Positions 26,801 through 45,160 of a DNA stretch of 64,000 bases are shown here, piece after piece; position 1 is the stretch's first letter; each line of letters starts with the position of its first letter. The DNA lies in NCBI GenBank assembly GCA_007922195.1, contig ML682024.1, positions 4,417,675 to 4,481,674 of the forward strand, given 5' to 3'. The stretch comes from Podocnemis expansa. Its lineage: Eukaryota > Chordata > Testudines > Podocnemididae. The notes below the pieces were generated by a model. The model was not told the origin of the DNA and ran no database searches. It saw only the letters and a list, made by a program, of their open reading frames with translations. Position numbers and translations under genes: made by a program.

Positions 26801-29800
26801 CCATTTATTCTTACACATAGGGACAGTTCAGTTTGGCCAATGTATGTAGCAGAGCGGCATTGCTGGCACATGATGGCATATATCACATTAGTAGATGTGC
26901 AGGTGAATGTGGCTTCTGATGGTGTGGCTGAAGTGGTTAGGACCAGTGTTGGTATCACCGGAGTCGATGTGCGGGCAAAGTTGGCAACAGGGTTTGTTGC
27001 AAAGATAGGTTCCTGTGCTCTTAAGACTTGGCTGTAGAGGATGGAAGGTGTAAGCTGTCCAGGATGGAAGTAGGAGGCATGTAGGTATTTGTATTGTGGT
27101 GTCCAAAAAGTGGATTTCTTGTGTGGACTGGTCCAAGCTGAGGTTGATGGTGGGGTGGAAATTGTTGAAATCCTGGTGGAATTCTTCAAGAGAATCTTTC
27201 CCATGGGTCCAGATGATGAAAATGTCATCAATGTAACATAAGTAAAGGACCAAAGGAGCAGCCTTGTTAGTCTAGTTCAGTAAAACAAACAAGGGACCCT
27301 GTGGCACTTAAAGACTAACAAATTTATTTATTGCAAGATATTTCATGGGAGAAAATCCCACTTTGTCAGACATGGTTGGTGGTGAGATTTGAGGAAGCGA
27401 TGTTCTAGGTCAGCCATAAAGATGTTCGCATACTATGAGCCCACGCGGTACCCATAGATCATCTCCAAGTCTGAAGTAGTTGTGAGTTGGGACAAAGCCA
27501 CAAAGTTCAGCTATCATGTGTGCCATGTCATCTTCTGGGAGACTGTTCCTGATGGCTTGTAGTCCAACTTTGTGAGGAATGTTGGTGTAGAGGGCTTCTA
27601 CATCCATAGTGGCTAGGATGGTGTTTTCTGGGAGATCACCAATAGATTGTAGTTTTTTCAGGAAGTCAGTGGTATCACGAAGATAGGTAGAGGTGCTGGG
27701 GGAGTGGGGCCTGAGAAGTGAGTCCACATAGTCTGATAATCCTGCTGTGAGAGTGCCAATTCCCCAGATGATGGGGCATCCAAGATTGTTGGGTTTGTGG
27801 ATCTTGGGTAGTAGATAGAATACCTTTGGGTAGATCTTCTGGATTCTGTTGTGGGCCTGAAGGGAAAAGATATGCTTGTGTTGACCATACACCTCTGAAT
27901 TATTAACAACTGTTGGGAATGGACCATGCAACAGTCTGCCTCACAAGTGGCAGCTGTGACTTGCCTATCTTGCCACTGGATGCCAATGCCGTCGATAAGA
28001 TGCCTTTGTTTGGATCTTGGCCATATCTGTGATGGTTTCATTTTGTCAGGTAGTGTGAAAAAAGTAATTTGCAATTGCTAATTCCCACTTGAACTCTGCT
28101 ACTTAGTGGTCATGGGTTTTGCTATTCTCTTACCCAGTCCCGTCATGTTTGATGCTGTCACCAGATTACCCTGTTACTTCAAACCCTTGCATTAAGCTGT
28201 TCATGGGGTGTCTTTAGCTGATATCAACACACGGAGGTTTCAAAGTCACTATAATTTTCTCTCCCATTGTCTGAATTTCTTGTGGTAGAGGCATACATGC
28301 TGATGACTGTAACATACTTAAATTTGAGTGCCAGTCTTAGACCCATACGATGGTTGATTTTGCCTTTAGGTAGACTTTTGACTCTGAGAGCAACACATTT
28401 GCCAGTTTTCAAAACCAACACTCGCATGTCATGGTGCTGAGACTGGGCAACCTCACCAAAAGAGCATGTTACCCACTCCACTCCCTGAGAGTTGCCCTTT
28501 ATAAGTAAATATAGCATCACAGAAAGCAGCGATGTCCATTTTTGGGCCACAGTTGCACCTTTGAGATGTCAGCAACCTTTTGGGTCACAAAGGGCCATGA
28601 CAAAAACACACTGAAGATGCTGTTACACAGCTGCTGAGGAATAAATGTATAAATGATGAAATAAGCTTGGGAATTCGTTTGAGATTTAATAAAGCCTGAA
28701 GAAGCTCTCAAATGCTTCTTTTTCACCAACTAAAGTTGATCCAAGAACAGATATTTCCTCACTCATCTTTTCTCTGCTAAAGTACTTGACCTAGCATTAT
28801 AAGGCTTAATTTTATAAACTGGGGGAGAAACATCACAAAATAATAAAATTACATCCTGAATGTTGATGTGTGTAACCCTGATGTTCATGGCTGGTTCGTG
28901 TGGTTAACTTGGTGGGAACATTGAGGGAATGTCTGGCTGTGAACAGCTTAAGGTAGCAGTCAGGATCTTCCAGTTAACAGCTACCCAGAACACCATGCCT
29001 GGGTTGGGGACTAGGTGGTCATTTAAACATGGCTGCAGTCCCAGGTGGGTGGATGAGGGAGAAGGTATGACAGTGAGAGAATGATTGCCATCTAGTGGAC
29101 ACATTGGGATGGTGGATACTTGCTATGGGGCATCCTCCACTTAATGTTTCTGTTCATTAAAACAGTGGTTGTCAAACTTAGGGTCAGGACCCAGTACTGG
29201 GTCGCAGACCCTCAAGTGTTGGGTTGCAGCACCCCTTGCTGCCACTGCCAAAAGACTGGAGTTCATTGCTCAAAGATGTGATTGCTGGGTCATGGGCATG
29301 AATGATTTTTTTCAACTGGGTCCTGAGGAAAAAAGCTTGAAAACCACTGCATTAGGTGTCCCTCAGAAGTAGGTGTGACACAGGGCTTGCCTTGTCTGTA
29401 GCTTTCATTGGTAACTGTGATCTTTTTCTCCCCCCTCCCCCCCAACATTTTAATGTAATCCTCAGTAAAGTTCTTGCATCTCTATGTCTGGCTCCCTGAT
29501 CTCATCCTCAATTCCTCCACAGCCATGTGCAGCTGGGATCATGGGGCAAATCCCTTGTGTCCCTTAAATCCATCTGAGGACTGCATTCCTGTCCCTGAAT
29601 TTTAGTTGCTGGTTCTGATTGCTATGCCTTGGATCCAGACTGCTTTATGGTGGCTAGAACTTCTTGAAGGGAGGAAGCTGGGTGGGCTGTCGGCTGGTGG
29701 ATAGAGACAAAGCAGGTCCAAGGCTTCATCAGTGCTCAGGATCCTCTCAGAGCAGAGCTATGGTTTAGGGCAGGGACCAGCAAAACAAAAGCTAAGAAAA

Positions 29801-32436
29801 GCCATTTAAAAAAAATTCCTTCAATGATCAAGTGTTCTGAGAGCCACAATGGGTATAGAAAAATGGGGAGGGGGGTGGAGCTGGGCCATGGGGCCTGCTA
29901 TGTGGTGCCCTGGTCATGGGGGAATCCCAGAACCCAGGGTCCCCCAGTGGTGTGGAGGGTTGGAGCCAGGAGTCAAAAGAGGATGGTAGGGTTTCTTGGT
30001 CTCTGGCTTTGCTTTCCAGTGGCAGCGAATGAGATTCCAGGAGATCTGGAGGATCAGTGTCGTCCCCACCCCAGAATCATCTGCCATGGGAATGCTCCCA
30101 TCTGCAGCAGCTTGGAAAGTTGCACGATGGCTGGGGAGCTTGGGCAGGGCCTTGGGCTTCTGTTGTTAGCCAAGTGAATTAGGGACTGGAGCTCCCCATG
30201 GGCTGGGCCTATCGCTCCCATCTGTGACCCTCTCCTTGCCCCTTACTGCAGGCTCCTGGCCCAGCTGGATGCGGTGCTGTCTTTTGAAGGGCAGACCCGG
30301 GAGGAACTGGAGGCAGAGCTGCCGGCCAAGGTCCTGGTGGAGCATGCAGTGGTGAGTGGGGGCTAGAAGGTGCCAGCTCTGATCCAGCCCCAGGGCAAGG
30401 GACTGACTGGCTTGGGGTAGGGAAGGAGGCATGGGACCTTCTCCCTCTATGGCGCACTAGTTGTAATTCCCTCCCCATGGCTCCCCAGGAGACGCGGAAG
30501 AAGCAGAAGTGGATGTGCAGCCAGCTTCATGTGGTCAAATTTCTGCTGGAATTCTTGAATCAGATGGACTCAGCCCCCTCTGACCAGAACGCTGCAGAGG
30601 CAGTTCTCCGTGAGTTCCCCGGACCCCTAGGTTCTTGCCTCACTCCCCTCTTGGAGCTGGAAGTAGTGGGTTAGAGTGGGGGTGGGGCTGGGAGCCAGGA
30701 CTTCTGGGTGTGATGAAGGGCCTCTTCTCTCCTCTGGGCCAGGGAGTGAGATGGCACAAGCCAAGCAGCAGTGGAAAGAGCTGAAGGCTGGCTACCAGCA
30801 GCGCATGCAAGCCATCGAGGAGGCCGTGCCCCGTGCCCTGGCCCAGTTGGAGAAGGGGCAGACCCTAGCACAGCAGCTGAAGGAGGCTTTGGAGTGTTAT
30901 GAGACCCAGGTATGGTCCTGACCCTGGGGAAAGTGGGAACATGAGGATCCTACTGCTCCCACCAGGGGTTCCTGGGGATTACTGTTACCACCATCTCCCC
31001 CTTGGCTCTGTGGGGAGGGACCTTGCTGTTTCTATCCCACTGCTGCCACCAGCTCCCCTCTCTCCACAGAGACGTGAGGCTGAGGAGAAACTGAGGGATG
31101 CCCAGGAGAGACGGCAGAAGGAGCAGGTACTACCCCCCACAGAGCCTGCAGTCAGGCTGGGCTATTGTTGGAAGAAATAGTGGGTTAATGGGAGGGGAGT
31201 GGAGCTGGTCAGATCAAAAGCTGTCTCATTGTTCTGCACCCCCCGTCCCGGCTTCCTGCTCCCCAGGAGCAGTTGGAGGAGCAACAGCAGCAGCTGGAGA
31301 AGCAGATAGCTGAGCTGCGGGGCCGGGTGGTGGCTCAGCGCCAGGAGCTGCACCATCTGCAGGGGGAGCTGCAGAGCCAGGCATGCGTAACCAGTAGCTG
31401 GAGGGAGAAGGTCAAGAGGTGAGAACCCAGCAGTCCTGGAGTCCTGGCTTCCAGGGCGCGCCCCCCCCCCCAATCACTAGACTAGACACTCCTTCCCCTC
31501 CTGAAGTCACGGACGGAACCCAGGTGTCCTGCTCTCTCCCTACAGGGGTTCTGCCCTCTGCCAACTCTTGGAGACACTCCATGGGATCCGGCTCATCTCA
31601 GTCTCTTCTACTGAAGCGGATGTGGAGCTGAGTCCCAGCCTTCAGACACTGGCCCCTGACCTGCAGCCACTGAGGCTGACCCTGCGCTGGGCAGAAGATG
31701 GGAGGGTCACAGTGTTGGTGAGTAATGGGCTGGGGCTTTATGTGAAGGGCTGGCTGGATCTGATTGGGGGAGTCTCTGTCCATCTCTCTTTCTGCCCCAC
31801 AGAGTCACAGCCCCCTCTTCTTGCCCCTGGTGCCCCATGCTGATGTCCGGGGCACCCTCCTGGAGCTGCAGAGCAGCTACGGCCTGCTGGCACCACTCCT
31901 CACTGAGATCCAGGCCCTGCAGACCAGGTCTGTATCTACTCTCTCCAACTCCCTACGTGTGCCCCCCCACCCTTGTAGGGGGCAGCACTGAACCCCCTTC
32001 CCTCTTGCAGATTCCCCATTGACTGGCAGCCCCAGGAACGCCAACTCCGCTTCCTGCAGCCCTCGGCCGTCTGGACGCTGGTGGTAGAGCCGGGCTACCC
32101 GGCAGGTGGGGGCGTTCGACTGCAGGGGGTTCAGGGGCAGCATGGCCCCAGGGATCCCACAGCCTGGAGGGTGAGTGGATGGGGAGGAGAATGCTAGGGG
32201 CTACCAATCTGGAGGGGGGGTGGGGCAGGGTAAGAAGGGGGCTGCCGCTTGGGAGTAGATGTGGGTGGAGCCTGTGACCCTGTGCATCCGGACTCTTGGA
32301 TTATGTCATTTACTGTCTGCCCCACTCTCCTCCAGTCCAGTCACCTAACCTGCCTCTCTCTGTGCCTTCCCAGCCCCCCCAGGAGACCCCTTCCCTGCAG
32401 GACTGGCTGGAATACCTGAGCACTCTGGACATGTGA
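23842..32436 (+). CDS. ZWINT: ZWINT-like kinetochore protein with extended C-terminus (10 exons)
   Basis: Exons 2-10 are 30252-30351, 30489-30609, 30743-30909, 31070-31126, 31267-31418, 31546-31717, 31803-31927, 32011-32170 and 32374-32436. Exon 1 is proposed at 23842-23867 (MSAVGRAR plus two bases), which fits the required phase and a GTGAGT donor in a CpG island. The total is 380 residues. Residues about 25-215 match ZWINT as I remember it: EAELPAKVLVE, a KWMCSQLHV..FL helix, QWKELKAGY, then a Q/E-rich coiled coil and an LLETLHGIRL segment. ZWINT bridges KNL1 to the RZZ complex at the outer kinetochore and supports the spindle checkpoint. Exons 7-10 add about 130 residues (LRLTLRWAEDGRVTV onwards) that human ZWINT (277 aa) lacks and that could be an RWD-like fold; that fold is inference. 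AATAAA follows at 32616. Exon 1 is the weakest part of the model, because intron 1 is 6.4 kb of transposons. Confidence 0.82.
24025..24310. mobile_element. Inverted PLE tail pair plus an adjacent third tail fragment
   Basis: A minus-strand tail (GTTAGTCTGTG..., GTACTTAAAGACTAACAAAT) meets a plus-strand tail (GTGCCACAGGACTCCTTGTT, GAACTAGACAAACATG) near 24116. A further minus-strand tail piece starts at about 24212 (CAGAGTCCTGTGGCACTTTA). No coding region is included. It lies in intron 1 of the ZWINT-like gene. Confidence 0.75.
24477..24816. mobile_element. hAT-type element of the TTCCCTCTAA family with a nested hAT copy
   Basis: CAATGTTCCCTCTAATTTTT at the left and CTAGAGGGAACAGTG at the right are inverted repeats. 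Flanks GTGTCCAT and GTGTCCAA suggest an 8-bp duplication. Inside, about 24588-24773 is a copy of the CAGGGGTCTCAAAC family (compare 40743-40930), so one hAT has inserted into another. Confidence 0.75.
25176..26086. mobile_element. Near-perfect PLE palindrome around an assembly gap
   Basis: The left arm (to 25649) is a minus-strand PLE 3' portion and the right arm (from 25660) is the same sequence on the plus strand. Arms of over 400 bp match almost base for base. The centre is 15 T, 10 N, 15 A. Both arms begin at the A-rich stretch before the VAEHF-coding segment of PLE and include the C-terminal coding remnant and the tail (CATCTGACAAAGTGGGATTT). Differences near 25362 and 25955 show the arms are not literally identical. 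Confidence 0.85.
25650..25659. other. Assembly gap (10 N)
   Basis: Ten N bases sit at the exact centre of the palindrome. The true spacer is unknown. Confidence 0.95.
26580..28075 (-). mobile_element. Penelope-like retroelement: RT and GIY-YIG endonuclease, decayed
   Basis: The minus strand encodes LLPKIHKPNNLGCPI and MDVEALYTNIPHKVGL of a Penelope-type reverse transcriptase, then the catalytic YIDDIFIIW motif near 27230. After a linker comes a GIY-YIG endonuclease (VIYAIMCQQC..TYIGQTELSL) near 26850. Such endonuclease-bearing PLEs are non-LTR-like retroelements. Frame breaks (near 26700 and 27800) and a tail-only insertion at 27248-27374 show it is dead. It lies antisense in intron 1 of the ZWINT-like gene. 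The PLE clade is not resolved. Confidence 0.88.
27248..27374 (-). mobile_element. PLE tail-only insertion inside the PLE RT region
   Basis: RT coding flows up to the segment before 27379 and resumes with the CYIDDIF segment after 27247. The intervening minus-strand piece is PLE tail (TCTGACAAAGTGGGATTTTC, then GACTAACAAGGCTGCTCC) without coding sequence. Confidence 0.8.
28224..28550 (-). pseudogene. Endonuclease remnant of a non-LTR retrotransposon
   Basis: The minus frame reads VLVLKTGKCVALRVKSLPKG, then a GLRLALKFKYVTVISMYA segment. This resembles the exonuclease-endonuclease-phosphatase domain of RTE/CFDP2-like LINE proteins. Only this fragment is seen, with no RT nearby. I see nothing else in 28080-29160. 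Confidence 0.45.
29163..29349. mobile_element. hAT (Charlie-like) element with 8-bp duplication
   Basis: It begins CAGTGGTTGTCAAAC and ends GCTTGAAAACCACTG. The flanks are CATTAAAA (29155-29162) and CATTAGGT (29350-29357). The interior is closely similar to the copy at 47833-48019. Confidence 0.85.
29765..29880. mobile_element. Fragment related to the hAT at 40171-40438
   Basis: The AAATTCCTTCAATGATCAAG, GAGAGCCACAATGGGTATAG order matches the element at 40171-40438. A left end GGGACCAGCAAAAC is visible but I could not place the right end, which may lie before 30000. Confidence 0.5.
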
Positions 32437-32615
32437 GCCCCATGGCTGGTGGGAGGGATTGTTCTAGCCCCACGGCAGAGACCAGCCACTGCCTCCGTTT
32501 TTCTGTCCACCTCCTATTTCATGTCGTCCCCTCCAGGCCCCTTCTCAGATTTGCTTCTCCCCTCTGATGGGGGAGGGTTCCCATAACTGCTAATCTGGGG
32601 GTTGAGCTGCCCTGT

Positions 32616-32621
32616 AATAAA
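32616..32621 (+). promoter_or_regulatory. Poly(A) signal AATAAA of the ZWINT-like gene
   Basis: The hexamer lies 180 bp after the stop codon on the coding strand, in a position normal for 3' end formation. Confidence 0.75.
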
Positions 32622-32639
32622 AACACTGTCTCTTGTATA

Positions 32640-33474
32640 CTGCTGTGGTTCAACCTACTTGTGAGTAGTCCTAGAGCACCAATGACTTAGGGAAGCCCCC
32701 AGATGATGTATAGTGACCCTCCCCTTGCCCCTTGTCTGGGTTGGGTCTGGGAAGGGAAAGTCCCTGTTCCAAGGCCTGCCCACACTCGGCTCCCAGTCTT
32801 GCCACAAGGTGGGGATCTTGTCCTACTCAGTGATAGCAGCGGAGGTTGGGGGGGGGGGGGGGGCGCAAAGGGGAACTTAGACAGGCACGTCCCCCCTGTG
32901 GCTGTATTACAGCTCCTGTCAACTAGGCTTCTGCTCCACCTCATCCAGGTTCGGCAGGTGTGGAGCAGGGAGATGGGGGAGGGGATTAGATGGGGGGCAG
33001 CAAATTTGAGGTGAGTGTTCAGGAATGGGGCAGGTTGGGGTGGAGTGATGAGGGGATGGAGGGCTTGGATGGATGGCAGTAGGGGGGAATGGAGGGCCCA
33101 AGGCAGAAGGATGTGGGGACTGGAGCTGCAGCGGTTGGTGGAGATGGGAGGAGGAGCTCTGAACTGGTGGACCTACACCTGAAATTGACCTGTCCCTATT
33201 GATACTGCTACTTTTGCTGGATTCACCTTGAGCCCCCCCCCCCCTCCCCTCCCCCACAGCTCCCCACTCTCTGGTCTCTCCCAGCTTTATGCCAGATTTT
33301 CTCACAGTGCTGATCAACATTTCAGGGGCTCTGGGCCCATTCTCTGATGCCCTGAATAACACCTGCACACCCTGGCCGCTGCAACAGGGGAGGGTGTTCA
33401 CGGGGGGATGGGGGAGATGTTGCTGCTAGCAAGTGCTTGTGACTTATGAGAGGAAAGTTGGCCCTGGTCTAAGA
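32640..33474. other. G-rich intergenic region
   Basis: This holds a run of 18 G near 32848 and a C-run near 33232. No gene was recognised. The open frames here are compositional. Confidence 0.4.
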
Positions 33475-33682
33475 CAGTGATTCCCATCCTCTTCTCTGCT
33501 GCGGCACACCTTGATACCTATAACTATTTTGAAGCACACCACCATATAGTTGCCAAATAAACTCACAAATATTCATGAGCAAGCCAGAACTCTTCAGGTA
33601 GTTTTCTGAAAAATCCCAGGGCACACCTGCTAAGGTCTGATGGCACACCTGTGTGCCATGGCACACTGGCTGGGAAACACTG
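33475..33682. mobile_element. hAT element (GGCACAC family) with 8-bp duplication
   Basis: CAGTGATTCCCATCC at the left pairs with GGCTGGGAAACACTG at the right. The flanks are GTCTAAGA (33467-33474) and GTCTAAGG (33683-33690). The interior contains repeated GGCACACC-type words. Confidence 0.85.
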
Positions 33683-33844
33683 GTCTAAGGGCTTCTAAGG
33701 GAATCAGAGAAGGGGGCTGCAGATCGGTAGTGAGGGGCACTAGCAGAGCTTGTGGGCCAGGGAGTCCAGGGCTGTGCTAGTAGAGGGGGCTGCAGAGTGG
33801 AAGTGAGGAGTACTGAGGTTGAGTGAGCCCTCCCTGTGTGCAAC

Positions 33845-33975
33845 TACATGTAGCCATTTCCTAGATTCCACCCCCGTAAGGGGCAAACCATTCCCCTATG
33901 GCATTGTCTGTGGCTATTCCCCAGGGTGTCCTGCCCCAGAGGTGGCTGTATCTTAGCATCCACTGAGCTCGTCCC
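33845..33975 (+). repeat. Two copies of the ~75-bp intronic repeat, intergenic
   Basis: GTAGCCATTTCCTAG and GTGGCTATTCCCCAG starts, and a GAGGTGGCTGTATCTTAGCA core, match the family at 7-95. This copy lies outside any gene I annotate. Confidence 0.55.
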
Positions 33976-34324
33976 CTACATACACTGATGAACCCTTTGC
34001 TGAGGCTTCCCAATTGCTGCTGCGACTTGAAGGCATGAGCACAGCCCCTGTGCCTGAAAGGCTGGGGATGTAGGGCTTAGATGGGCAGAGGCTGAGGATG
34101 ATTATCTTGTTGCCCATATGCCCTGTGGCAGCCTATTCCCTTAGTCCAGGCAGGGCCTGCATTGGTGGGGAGGATAATGAAGTTCGCCTTGGAGGCCCAT
34201 CTATTCCTGGCCACTGCATCTGGTGGGTTGAGAGCATCCGCACCCAGGAAGGACTGAACACGCCTTTGCTTCTGCTTCAGGGACGCTTTTGTGCTGCTTG
34301 GCCATGAGTGGCCCCAGGCAGGGA

Positions 34325-35260
34325 AAAGCGAGATGCCTGTGATAGGAGAAAGCTAGTATGCAAAAAGAGGAGGAGTAAAGGAAGAAAGGAAGCAAGTGAA
34401 GGGGAAAGAAGGGAGGAAAGGAAGATGAAGAGCAAATAGTAGAGAAAAGTCAAGCCCTGGAGAAAGAACAAGGGAGTCAAGAAGGAAGAGATGAGGGAAG
34501 GAAGAGATGGGAGGGATGGAATGGGAAGAAGTGAGTGGTAGGAAGAAGAGAAGCAAGTGGCAGAAGAAACAAGATAGAAGAAGTCAGAGGGAGGAGAAGA
34601 AAAGTGGGAGAAGAAGTGATAGAAGGAGAAGGAAGAGAAGTAAGTAATAGCATGTGGAGGGCAAAGAAGTGGCAGAGTGAAAACAAGCAAGCAATGGAAG
34701 CAGGAGTGAGTGACAGAAGAAACGGCAGATAGGAAGAAAAGTGAGGGGTAGAAGAACTGACAGACAGTGAAGAGAGATTAGTGGTGGAGGGAAGATGAGC
34801 AAGCCATAGAAGGAGAAGACGCAAATGAGACAGGAGAAGATGGAGGTGATGGAAGCAGGAGAAGCGAGCGGTAGAAGAAAGACAAGTAAGCTATGGAAGG
34901 AAGAGAAGTGAGCGATAGATGAAGGGAGAAGATGTTAGCTAGCAGGAGAAGAAGGAAGCAGAGGAAGGAAAGGACTGAAGTATCCCTAGGGGGTGGCAAC
35001 CATGAACAACCATCAGGAAGAGAAAGGTGGGAAAGGGGAAGGCCAGGAAGGAGTGTGCTGGCAGGCCCTGAAGGGAGGGAGAAAAGGAATCTGGCAGTGA
35101 GTGTGCAGATGGAGGGAATCAGAAAACGATGACGAAGCTGAGAAAATGTTGTCCTGGGGTCAGAAGCAGGCCCAGGAAGGGGTGGGAGGAAGAAAATGGG
35201 GCTAAAAATGAAAGTGCAAGAAGGAAGTAGAGAAAAGGGAGGAATAGAGAGCACGGGGAG
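34325..35260 (+). repeat. Polypurine minisatellite-like tract (~0.9 kb)
   Basis: The plus strand is overwhelmingly A and G for over 900 bp. Units around GAAGTGAGCGATAGAAGA recur with variation (near 34530, 34550, 34625, 34690, 34745, 34865, 34905), so it is a degraded tandem repeat. It has no coding potential despite long open frames. It lies 0.5 kb past the 3' end of GRM6. Confidence 0.7.
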
Positions 35261-35463
35261 GAGGGGCCTAGCCCCAAAACCAGTTGGCCCCTAGGCTGTG
35301 CCAGTTCTGGTCATTGACCATCAGCCTTGTTTAGTAGCAGGGGCTGTGGGGCTAGATCCCCAGCCTTGCTCCTCCCCCCAAAGCCAGGAGAGACCCCAGG
35401 TGTAATGGTGCCCAGCCCCTGTAAATAAATCAAGGCAGCATTAAAAAAAACCAAACCCACAAG

Positions 35464-35469
35464 TTTATT
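35464..35469 (-). promoter_or_regulatory. Poly(A) signal AATAAA of GRM6
   Basis: AATAAA on the minus strand lies about 350 bp downstream of the GRM6 stop codon. Confidence 0.7.
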
Positions 35470-35815
35470 CCACTTCTGTCCCAGTTAGTCCCTCCACCCA
35501 TGCCCCCTTATTGCTCTTTATCCCCCCTTGGGTTACATGGGGCTGTGAGGCAGCTCCAGGCACCCCAGGTTCTTCAGCAGGGGGTGGGGTCTTGGCAGTG
35601 ACACAAAGGAGAGAGTGTTGGAAACTCACTGGGCTCTGAGGAAGCCAGCCAGAACCTGGCCTGCTGGGTTCTCTCCTCCAGCTCTGGGGCGAGGAGTGAA
35701 GGGTCTAGTGATTAGAGCAGGGGGGCTGGGAGCCAGGACTCCTGGGTTCTTTCCTTGACTGGGGTCACACAGGCCCAGATGGACGTCAGGAGTGAAGGTG
35801 ATATCCATGTGCTGG

Positions 35816-43591
<7,776 letters not shown>

Positions 43592-45160
43592 TATTGAATC
43601 AGCCCTGAGGGGTTCACAGCCTGGAGGAGGAAGAAGAGTAGGGACAGGATGGGGCACTAGGAGCCAGCTGGGTTGGCCCTGGAGGCACCATCCCTGAGGA
43701 ACCTTGTTGGTCTGAGTCCTCGGGCAGGTGGTTGGTGCCACTCTAGGGCCATGGCCAGTGTGAAACCCTCCTGCATCAGCCCCGGGAAGATGGGGGCTGT
43801 GAAGAAGAGCAGCTGGGCTGCCATGGAATCAGGCTATCCATCCTTCCCCACAGTTGCTCTGGGGGACTGGAGTGGAGGCATTTCTCTCCATCTCACTATT
43901 CTGCTGTCCCTCTGTTTATCCATTGATTTCTCGATCCCTCTTCTTTCTTTGCCACCTTCCCCCCCTTTGCTTATCTCTACCTGATGGCCCTTGCCCCCCC
44001 TTAGACACCTTGAGGATGGAGCTGGCTAGTTCTCACAGGAGTGAAGTGGAGAGAAAGCCCTGCAGACCTCAATCCTAGCTGGCTGTTTGAGGGGGCCAGA
44101 TTGGCCCCCAAACATCTCACCCAATTCTACCCCCACCACATCACCCCCGTGATGTATCCCCTGGCCCCACCCTCGTCTCGGGTTGAGCCCCCCCTCGATA
44201 TCCCCCCAGATTTCTCCCCCCCCCCCCCAACATTTTCCTCAAAACAACCCCCCCCCCCCCCATCAGCCACCCTGGACTTCCAAAACTCTGACATCTTCCC
44301 CGGCTCAGGCCCGCAATGTCTCTCCCAGACCAAGTACCTGAATCCCCCCAAACACCTAACAGATCTTCCAAACTGACCCTGTGCTCCCCAGCATCTCCCT
44401 GGATTGCCCCGACCCCCTAATCCCGACCAGATCAACCCCCTGACCTCTCGCCAGATCAACCCTCAAATGCCCCCCTGCATCAACCCTCTCCCCCAATCAA
44501 CCCTCCAACCCCCTAATGTCTCCCCAGGTTGACCCCATAACCTCTCCTGAGATCAATCCCCTGACCCACCCATATCGCCCCGGATCAGCCCCCCCCCAAT
44601 TAAGCCCCTGACACCTCCCCCTAACTGATCCCCCTGATCCCTAATGTTTCATTGCAATCAAATCCCCAATTTCTTCCCAGGTCAACTGGTGGACCTCCCC
44701 AAAACTCCTAGCAGCTCCCTCCAGATCAGCCCTGTGCCTCCCAGTGGCTGCTTAGCTTGATCTCCAACCCCCAACAATCCCTTGGATCAACCCCCTGGCC
44801 TCCCCCAACATCTACCAGATCAATCCATCCAGACCCTAGGTCTTCCTGATTAACCCCCAACATCTGTCTAGATTGAGGCCCTGATCACTGACATCTCCCC
44901 AGTTTGACCCCCCTCCCAGTGTCTCCCCAGCTTCCATTTTACAACTCACCAGCAGCTGCTCCCCCAAGACTCCTGGGTTCTCTCCCCAGCCCGTGGCCAC
45001 ATTGCCAGTAGTCCTTGTTCTCCGACAACCTGTGGGTAGGCAGGTCCCAGTGCCCCTGGCTGGGAGTGGCTGAGCCTGGGCTCACCTCACCATCCAGTCT
45101 CTGGCTACCAGCTTGAAGCAGCCTGTCAGTGGTGGTGGTGGTGGTGGTGGCAGCTCAGCA
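43592..45160. repeat. C-rich degenerate tandem repeat upstream of GRM6
   Basis: Between about 44100 and 44940 the plus strand repeats words like GATCAACCCCCTGACCTC and TCTCCCCAG with variation, at an irregular period of about 35-45 bp. On the GRM6 strand this is G-run-rich. The remainder (43592-44100, 44940-45160) holds the probable 5' leader region and a (GGT)n microsatellite at about 45128-45151. No other gene was recognised. Confidence 0.55.

Noticed and set aside
34277..35254. Several minus-strand frames of 60-160 codons rich in Leu, Ser, Phe and Pro
   Set aside because: They arise from the polypurine repeat, whose complement has few stop codons. They have no recognisable domain.
43592..43741. 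N-terminal extension of the GRM6 frame upstream of 43591
   Set aside because: The open frame continues but has no upstream ATG, and an acceptor-like site lies about 35 bp before the chosen start, which is followed by a signal peptide.
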